Origin: Zetaproteobacteria bacterium CG1_02_53_45
GTDB taxonomy: Bacteria; Pseudomonadota; Zetaproteobacteria; Mariprofundales; Mariprofundaceae
Reading direction: 5' to 3'
Length of the DNA stretch: 34,092 nucleotides
Assembly (NCBI GenBank): GCA_001871925.1
Contig: MNWZ01000108.1
Coordinates: forward strand, 1 to 34,092
Numbering within the stretch: position 1 is the first letter of the stretch; every line of letters begins with the position of its first letter. The notes under the pieces are model-generated. The model was given only the letters and a program-made list of their open reading frames with translations. It did not search any database and was not told the origin of the DNA. Made by a program: the position numbers and the translations under genes. Of this stretch, positions 28,317-34,092 are shown one piece after another.

Positions 28317-29771
28317 TTACCTCACAAACAATATTTGCGGCAGCCGCGCCTGCCTGATACAGCCATCGGACGCCTGCCAGCTGATGATCTCTTCGGCATG
28401 GTCATCAATGACGCTGCGGGGATATTCACTGGCCAGTTGCATCCATACAATCAACTCGGCCAAACCATATTGCAACGGATGCTGTAACAGCAGCGCGCCA
28501 AGCCTGATCTGCGGTTGCTGTTGCAGGGTTTTATGCAACATTCGCTTCAAGCGCATCTTGTCAACCACCACCTGGGTAAACAGGGCACTGGCATCGCCAT
28601 CCTCTTCACCGGCCTGTAGTTCAACTGCCGCAATCGCCGCCTGCAACGGCGGTTGATACATCGGTCGCTCCATAGGTAACTGCAGGGCAACGGCCATCTC
28701 ATCGATCTCCATCACACTATCCTGCGGGGGCGTCGCACGGCAGTCGAGCGCACTGGCCTCAATACCATGCAGAATCTCCATAATGCGCCGATTCTCCAGC
28801 CATGCCTGATCATCCAGAAAGCGGCGCAACTGCCGCGATAGTTGCGCCACGGTGCGCTGGGTATGCTCACCGGCAGCAAGCCAGTCATAATGCACCCGGC
28901 GCAGACGCGAATCCGGCCCTGATTGTGCAATGGCAGACAAGCCCATGACCTTGTCCAGCAGGGTTGTCAGCTCCTCCTGCCTGCTGCTCGACATCAGAAA
29001 GTCCCAGAAGGCGCGAAAGCTTCTGCCCTGATCGGAATCAGTGATCGCGTCACACTCGCCCAGCACATCCGCCAGCAGCGTACCTTTGCCACCGTCCCAC
29101 AACGCAATGCGCTCACGCACCTTGCGATCAAGCAGGCGAAAGTTCTGTTCTACTTCACGAAAATCGCTCAGCAGTTCGCGCGCCATCATGGAAAATTGCT
29201 GGAAGCGATCTTTCACCGCCGTTTCATCGAGCATCGGCATATCACCCGACCTGATCCGGCTGATCTCCTGATCGATCTCCCGCCGCCGCTTGCGCAACTC
29301 CGCGATGCGCACCTCCGGGTCGGTTTCACTGCCCTCAGCCATTTGCCGCAACAGATCAAAGATGGTTAGCAGGCGCGATTCCGTACCGATAAATGTGCGC
29401 TCGGAGAGAGCTGCCAGCCAGCGCACCCCCTTCTCCGTAGCCGGCGTCAGATCATAATGCGGCTCATCGGAATTCGGCGGATAAAACTTGCGCAGCCATC
29501 CCTGCGCATTGTCCGACCAGTCATTCAGATAGTCCTGCGCACTGCGCGGATACTTATCTCCGCCCAGTCGTTCGCGCAGAGCATAGAGTGTATCCTCCAG
29601 CGCTTCGGCCAGATCAGCCTCTGCCAACTCGCGCACATTCGGGGTGATAAACACCTGATGCAGGAAACTCGCCACCAGCGGAGCGGAGTCCGCCCGCAGC
29701 AGCCGCCAGGCAGGGTGATTCATGCGCAATGCATCCAGAGCCTCGTGGCTGAGCGGCGTCGAATCAATCAT
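28317..29771 (-). CDS. jetA: Wadjet JetA (DUF3375, MksF/kleisin-like)
   Basis: 484 aa; HPAWRLLRADSAPLVASFLHQVFI...LTPATEKGVRWLAALSERTFIGTESRLLTIFDLLRQM; first gene of jetABCD. Confidence 0.9.
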   Translation of the reverse strand: MIDSTPLSHEALDALRMNHPAWRLLRADSAPLVASFLHQVFITPNVRELAEADLAEALEDTLYALRERLGGDKYPRSAQDYLNDWSDNAQGWLRKFYPPNSDEPHYDLTPATEKGVRWLAALSERTFIGTESRLLTIFDLLRQMAEGSETDPEVRIAELRKRRREIDQEISRIRSGDMPMLDETAVKDRFQQFSMMARELLSDFREVEQNFRLLDRKVRERIALWDGGKGTLLADVLGECDAITDSDQGRSFRAFWDFLMSSSRQEELTTLLDKVMGLSAIAQSGPDSRLRRVHYDWLAAGEHTQRTVAQLSRQLRRFLDDQAWLENRRIMEILHGIEASALDCRATPPQDSVMEIDEMAVALQLPMERPMYQPPLQAAIAAVELQAGEEDGDASALFTQVVVDKMRLKRMLHKTLQQQPQIRLGALLLQHPLQYGLAELIVWMQLASEYPRSVIDDHAEEIISWQASDGCIRQARLPQILFVR

Positions 29772-29784
29772 AAACCAGTTCTCC

Positions 29785-29808
29785 CATAATCTTCATTCGG
29801 GGATTATG
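29785..29808. promoter_or_regulatory. Hairpin CATAATC(N10)GATTATG just upstream of jetA
   Basis: Perfect 7-bp inverted repeat 14 bp before the jetA start, in the 103-bp btuF-jetA spacer. Confidence 0.4.
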
Positions 29809-29874
29809 CATAGTGATCAGCCAGCATAATTGCTCCGGTGACGATAACTATGCGCTGGGATAAAGTCCTGAATA

Positions 29875-30717
29875 TCATGGAGTTTGCCTTTCCTCTGCGG
29901 CCCTCTGCGTCCCCTGCGGTGAAATGCTTTTGTTCTGTAGTGCCTGTTGCAACAATTCCAGCCCGTCGAGCAGGCGCGGGCCCGGGCGATGCAGCAGGTC
30001 GGGGTTGATGGCGATGAAGCGCACTTTTCCGTGCCCCAGCCACTGCTCCCAGAACGCTTTGCGCGCTTCGATATTACGGTTCTCCAGCGGTATCACGATC
30101 ACTTCCGGTCTGGCACGGATCACCGATTCGACATTGACATGTGGCGACTCGATATCAATAGCCTCGAATACATTTCTGCCGCCGGCCTCATGAATCAACT
30201 GGCTGATGAAGCCGGGGCCGGCGGCGGTCAGCATCGGGTCATGCCACACTTCATAAAATACTGCTGTATCCCTGCGGGGCAGGCTACGCACCTGTTGCAG
30301 ACGACTTTTGAGTTTGCCAACCAGTGCAGCGGCACTCTGGCGGTGTCCGCTCAACTCTCCCAGTTTCAGGATGTCGGAAAACATGGTTGTGAAATCAACC
30401 GGGTTGGAGGTGACGATACGAACACCCATCGCTTCCAGCTGTGCTACACCGCCGACATTACGGTTTAAGACCACGGCTGCATCGGGCTTGAGGCGCAATG
30501 CCGCTTCAACATTGATACGTTCATGGCTGCCAACGCGTGGCAGCTTGTTGGCCTCAGCCGGAAAGTCACAGTAGTCCGCGCTGCCGACCAGCTCTGGGCC
30601 GGCGCCAATGGCATAGAGCATTTCGCAGGCGTGCGGTGAGAGGGCAATGATGCGTTCTTCAGCCCACGCGTTGCCTGCAGCAAACAGGCTCAATATCAAA
30701 CAGATAAGGGCTTTCAC
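29875..30717 (-). CDS. btuF: Cobalamin periplasmic binding protein BtuF-like
   Basis: 280 aa; signal peptide, RIIALSPHACEMLYAIGAGPELVGSADYCDFPAEANKLPRVG, AVFYEVWHDPMLTAGPGFISQLIHEAGGRNVF. Confidence 0.9.
   Translation of the reverse strand: MKALICLILSLFAAGNAWAEERIIALSPHACEMLYAIGAGPELVGSADYCDFPAEANKLPRVGSHERINVEAALRLKPDAAVVLNRNVGGVAQLEAMGVRIVTSNPVDFTTMFSDILKLGELSGHRQSAAALVGKLKSRLQQVRSLPRRDTAVFYEVWHDPMLTAAGPGFISQLIHEAGGRNVFEAIDIESPHVNVESVIRARPEVIVIPLENRNIEARKAFWEQWLGHGKVRFIAINPDLLHRPGPRLLDGLELLQQALQNKSISPQGTQRAAEERQTP
29891..29923. repeat. Dispersed-type repeat CCTCTGCGGCCCTCTGCGTCCCCTGCGGTGAAA overlapping the btuF 3' end
   Basis: Three CTCTGCG-like units with about 10-nt periodicity; resembles the ACCGCAGAGGACGCAGAGG intergenic repeats seen in many bacterial genomes. 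Confidence 0.6.
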
Positions 30718-31319
30718 AGCCGCTTGAACCTCAGGCGAAAGCGATAGCTGCCATCATCAACAGGAAACGGCTGGGCTCTGGAGACAGTCTGCATGGCGGC
30801 CCGGTCAAGCATGGCATAACCCGATCCCTGCAGCACGGTGATCTGATCGGCAGCTCCGTTACGGGTCAGAATAAAGGCCACATCGACATGGCCTTCAATG
30901 CCGCGCTTGCGGGCGCTGGCAGGGTAGAATTTGAAGGATTCAAGGTGGTTCCTGACCAGACTGTTGGTCTGTTCATGTTGATCCGGAGTGCTGGCTTCTT
31001 GCGCTAAAACAGCATGTACGGGTTGGTTTGTTGTGAATTGGGGGCCGGCCTCAGCCAACAGGGCTGCAGGTTTTTCTACAGCGGGGCCTCGGGCCTGAAG
31101 CTCAGCCGGTTTTTTCAGGGCGATTTGTTCGGGCGTTGATGCAGCAATCGTTGTGTGATTGATCGAATCGGAAGTTTTGCTCACTTTCGGCGTTTCAGGA
31201 ATCAACTCAATGCTGACAACTTCCAGTATGGTCTGCTTTTGCGCGGCTGCATTGTTGGTGCTACCGGCCAGATCAAACCAGACGGCAAATAACAGGCCGT
31301 GGATGGCGGCACTTGCCAC
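30714..31319 (-). CDS. tonB: TonB-family energy transducer
   Basis: HLESFKFYPASARKRGIEGHVDVAFILTRNGAADQITVLQGSGYAMLDRAAMQTVSRAQPFP (TonB C-terminal domain). 4-nt overlap with btuF; the true start may be upstream of the GTG at 31319. Confidence 0.85.
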   Translation of the reverse strand: MASAAIHGLLFAVWFDLAGSTNNAAAQKQTILEVVSIELIPETPKVSKTSDSINHTTIAASTPEQIALKKPAELQARGPAVEKPAALLAEAGPQFTTNQPVHAVLAQEASTPDQHEQTNSLVRNHLESFKFYPASARKRGIEGHVDVAFILTRNGAADQITVLQGSGYAMLDRAAMQTVSRAQPFPVDDGSYRFRLRFKRL

Positions 31320-31344
31320 CAGCCACGGCCAGAAGGGTTTGCTT

Positions 31345-33273
31345 CTAGAAATTATAGCTCACTCCACCGCGTGCGCTGAGGGTGGCAGCAGGATAGAGGC
31401 CGAAGGCACCGGCAGGAGAAACAACACCTGTGCTGATATATTTCTTGTTGGTCAGATTATCCAGTCGCACAAATACCTCCACACCCTGCCAACGATAGGC
31501 TGCCGCAGCATCGAGTAAAAAGTAAGATTTCACTTGCGGACGCGTATTCAACTGATCGTTGATCAGGTGTTGGGAACCGACATAGGTGGCATGCAGGGTG
31601 GTGGCGAAACCTTCACTCCAGTCCGACTTCAGATTCATGCCGATGCGGTTTTGCGGCACGCCCGGGATGCGGTTGCCGCTGAAGGCACCGCCCTGGAAGG
31701 TGGCGCGCACCAGAGTGTAGTTGGCACTGACCTGAGCCAGATCATGGGCATGCCAGAAGCCCGCGACTGTGATCAGACGGTGCAACGTCGGGTCAACATA
31801 GTTGCTGTTGGTGCCGAAGAAGCCGACGGTGGGATCCAGATAAATCTCGTTTTTCAGCTTGGCGTGCTGGTAGGACACCTCCAGCCAGGCTGTTTCCGCC
31901 TCGTAGCGCAGGGCGGCATTGTAGTGCTTGCCAGTTTGCGGCAGCAGGTCGGTTCTGAAGCTTGCTGCAAACGTTGGCGGTAGCCACTCGGTGCGTTCAT
32001 CCAGACGCGGAAAACGGATGGAGCTGTTGTGATTCAGGCGCAGGCGAACAGCACCCAGAGCGATTGAGGTACCGATATCGTAAGCATTCAGCCGGTTTGA
32101 AACCGAACTGCTGCCACTGTTCAGCGCATCGTTCACTTTTTCAGAACGCAGGCCACCGGAAACAACGTAGTTGCCGTCGCTATCGGAGGCAGTGAGCTGG
32201 GCGTAGTAACCGCTGCGGTTACGCCTGGCATCAAGGCCTGCAACCGTACCTTTTACCTTGTCGATGTCGGCACCCATAATCAGCTGTGAGCTAATAGCAC
32301 CATGGTCGTGGGTAAGCGTCATTTTCGGGCGCAGGGAAATCGTGCGCAGGGTACTGGTGGCGTTGAACGGGAAGAGACCACCGAAGTGAGCGAGTGTATC
32401 GCGGCGATGGAATGAGGCAGGCAGGTCCAGCTCGACAGGGCCGGCATTGATCAGCAGACCTGAGTTGATGAAGTCATCTGTGCTGCTGCCGTATTCATCC
32501 GGCTTCAGGGTCTGTTTCGGATTGGCAGCCACCTGAGCCTGAGTCAGCCCACCGGGCAGGCCGAAGCGGTCGGTATGGTGGTTGCCGCTGCCGTACCACA
32601 TAAGGGATTCACCAAGGTCGGCCTCAAAGCGGGCACCGGCATCGTAGCGCTCAAATTTACTGTTATCGCGATAACCGTCGGTCTTTTCGCCCGAGAAGTT
32701 ACCCTCCAGACGCACTGTGCCTGCATCGGCGCCAATACGGGCTTTGCCGCTCTGGCTGCCGAAACTGCCGGCGCCGAGCATGATCTGGCCGCCGGATTCC
32801 GGGATACGGGTGATAATGTTGATGACACCGCCGACTGCGCCATCGCCATAGAGTACGGAACCTGCACCATGCAGGATTTCAATGCGCTCAATCTGGTCCA
32901 GCGGGATCTGGGTCCAGTCTGCTTCGGAAAGATCCGGACTGCTGACACGGCGCCCGTCGATCAGTACGACTTTATTGGATGCTGCCGAGTCACCGTAGCC
33001 ACCCAGATCGATGATGGCCTTGGCCCCGGTTCCCGATGTGTCGCGTACGGTAATGCCTGCCTGACCTTTGAACAGGTCGGCGACATTGGTGGCATGGGAT
33101 GCTTCAATTTCGCCACGGCTGATGATGGTGATGGATTTCGATGATTGAATGGATGGGGACTGCACCCTGCTGCTGGTGACATTGAGCTCACCCAGATCCG
33201 CTGTTTGAGCGATCGTGATAGTCGGCATGGCTGCCATAAAGGCTGCCAGCCATAAGATATGTTTCTGTTTCAA
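31345..33273 (-). CDS. btuB: TonB-dependent cobalamin receptor BtuB
   Basis: Plug domain KSITIISRGEIEASHATNVADLFKGQAGITVRDTSG...GAGSVLYGDGAVGGVINIITR and C-terminal GGVSYNF. TTG at 33273 with signal peptide LKQKHILWLAAFMAAMPTITIAQ is preferred over GTG at 33441. Confidence 0.88.
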   Translation of the reverse strand: MKQKHILWLAAFMAAMPTITIAQTADLGELNVTSSRVQSPSIQSSKSITIISRGEIEASHATNVADLFKGQAGITVRDTSGTGAKAIIDLGGYGDSAASNKVVLIDGRRVSSPDLSEADWTQIPLDQIERIEILHGAGSVLYGDGAVGGVINIITRIPESGGQIMLGAGSFGSQSGKARIGADAGTVRLEGNFSGEKTDGYRDNSKFERYDAGARFEADLGESLMWYGSGNHHTDRFGLPGGLTQAQVAANPKQTLKPDEYGSSTDDFINSGLLINAGPVELDLPASFHRRDTLAHFGGLFPFNATSTLRTISLRPKMTLTHDHGAISSQLIMGADIDKVKGTVAGLDARRNRSGYYAQLTASDSDGNYVVSGGLRSEKVNDALNSGSSSVSNRLNAYDIGTSIALGAVRLRLNHNSSIRFPRLDERTEWLPPTFAASFRTDLLPQTGKHYNAALRYEAETAWLEVSYQHAKLKNEIYLDPTVGFFGTNSNYVDPTLHRLITVAGFWHAHDLAQVSANYTLVRATFQGGAFSGNRIPGVPQNRIGMNLKSDWSEGFATTLHATYVGSQHLINDQLNTRPQVKSYFLLDAAAAYRWQGVEVFVRLDNLTNKKYISTGVVSPAGAFGLYPAATLSARGGVSYNF

Positions 33274-33432
33274 AGGTTTCTCCGCGCCCGCCGCGCAATA
33301 TTTATAGTTTTGGCGGTTGTGAGTTTCGGGAGAAGGTGGGGTCGGATGAAGAAGGGGCATGGGTGGCGCCGTCAGCTCCGGCAGCCTACCTCCCTCCGAG
33401 GTCTCAAACCGATGGCATGCTCGTGCGACTGC

Positions 33433-33531
33433 TTTTTTCACTCTGGCGGCGTTGTTGCGCTGCTCAAATGCTCACATATGTTGAGTATGCTCCGCTTTTG
33501 CGCTGCTATCGCCTTGCCAGAGACAAAAAAA
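33433..33531. repeat. About 99-bp imperfect palindromic element (MITE/REP-like)
   Basis: Termini ttttttcactctggc ... gccagagacaaaaaaa are inverted repeats; the interior is also imperfectly palindromic. Confidence 0.6.
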
Positions 33532-33560
33532 TCAATCGCCTCAGTGGTGCAGTCATGCCG

Positions 33561-33751
33561 AGTTTCGGGCCGGTCTCCTGGCTTGCCTTCATCCGCGGCT
33601 GTTCTCCTTCCCAGGTGATCAGTGATCAATTTCCCAGTGGGTTCGAACAACGTTGTCAGGCCTACAGTAGCGGGGGCTGCGCCGGAATTGACTAGTAACA
33701 GTCGCACCGGACTTCCCGTTTCACCCATAGTCTTTCGACTGATCGGGCACC
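33561..33751 (-). ncRNA. Cobalamin riboswitch
   Basis: On the - strand: GGTGCCC...AAACGGGAAGTCCGGTGCGACT...TCCGGCGCAGCCCCCGCTACTGTA...CACTGGG...CTGGGAAGG...GATGAAGGCAAGCCAGGAGACCGGCC, including the B12 box. Confidence 0.95.
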
Positions 33752-33812
33752 CAAAACAGGGCGCACACTAACGTCACTGCGGATATGCGTCTATCTGTGT
33801 CGACGCTCACCG

Positions 33813-34092
33813 CAGGGCAATCGCATTAAAACTGTTACTTTCCCATTAGCAGTTTTTCCAAATAATCATTATCCCATCCAGCTTTAAGCCTTCGATTCTT
33901 AATGCCGATTTTGGATGATGTATCGGCTTTGATCAGATTCAAAGCAATATGCCGAACCACTGCCATATTTGCCGCGCTATTTCCTTTTCGTGCACGGTTG
34001 GAATCTTCATCAAAAGCATAATCCAGCACCCAATGCAGATTGTTTTCAATACCCCAATGTGCCCGAACGATGTAACCAAGTCGTGAGGGATC
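33813..34092 (-). mobile_element. ISAs1-family transposase C-terminal part and probable IS end, truncated by the window end
   Basis: Reverse-strand translation from 34092 to 33835: DPSRLGYIVRAHWGIENNLHWVLDYAFDEDSNRARKGNSAANMAVVRHIALNLIKAD...GIKNRRLKAGWDNDYLEKLLMGK. CAGGGCAATCGCATTAAAACTG at 33813 resembles an ISAs1-type terminus. Confidence 0.85.

Noticed and set aside
29804-30043. 79-aa - strand ORF
   Set aside because: Out-of-frame translation of the btuF end and repeat; no independent support.
33433-33531. Palindrome as a Rho-independent terminator
   Set aside because: On the transcribed strand the stem is preceded by T and followed by A residues, the opposite of a terminator U-tract.
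33438-33728. 96-aa - strand ORF
   Set aside because: Lies over the cobalamin riboswitch and palindromic element; the RNA structure explains the sequence.
1-34092. CRISPR array or tRNA/rRNA genes
   Set aside because: No regularly spaced direct repeats of CRISPR type and no recognisable tRNA or rRNA sequence were seen by eye; not computationally excluded.

Overview
The window looks like a proteobacterial chromosome with roughly 55% GC housekeeping DNA. The left part carries an IS110-type transposase 5' end, a secretin-like small protein, a CDF cation transporter, AmpD, a Crp/Fnr regulator, a DUF2892 protein, RlmN, a 7Fe-type ferredoxin and a soluble lytic transglycosylase. The right part (about 8.6-33.75 kb) is a single-strand (-) cobalamin locus. 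Transcription order is: cobalamin riboswitch > btuB > tonB > btuF > [jetA-jetB-jetC-jetD (type I Wadjet-like SMC system) > AlbA_2/Schlafen-like ATPase-fold protein] > cobQ > [truncated DUF1016/YhcG N-domain > PD-(D/E)xK-NACHT-HEAT protein (1334 aa) > SEC-C/TPR protein] > btuC > btuD > cobO > [RhuM-Fic/Doc fusion] > cbiX > cobA > 2Fe-2S ferredoxin. Three defence- or toxin-like cassettes are therefore embedded co-directionally between B12 uptake and synthesis genes. The strongest candidate for an undescribed system is the DUF1016N'/nuclease-NACHT/SEC-C unit, whose genes are linked by 4-nt and 8-nt overlaps. An ISAs1-type transposase 3' end lies just upstream of the riboswitch. All functional calls come from motif recognition only; no searches were run.
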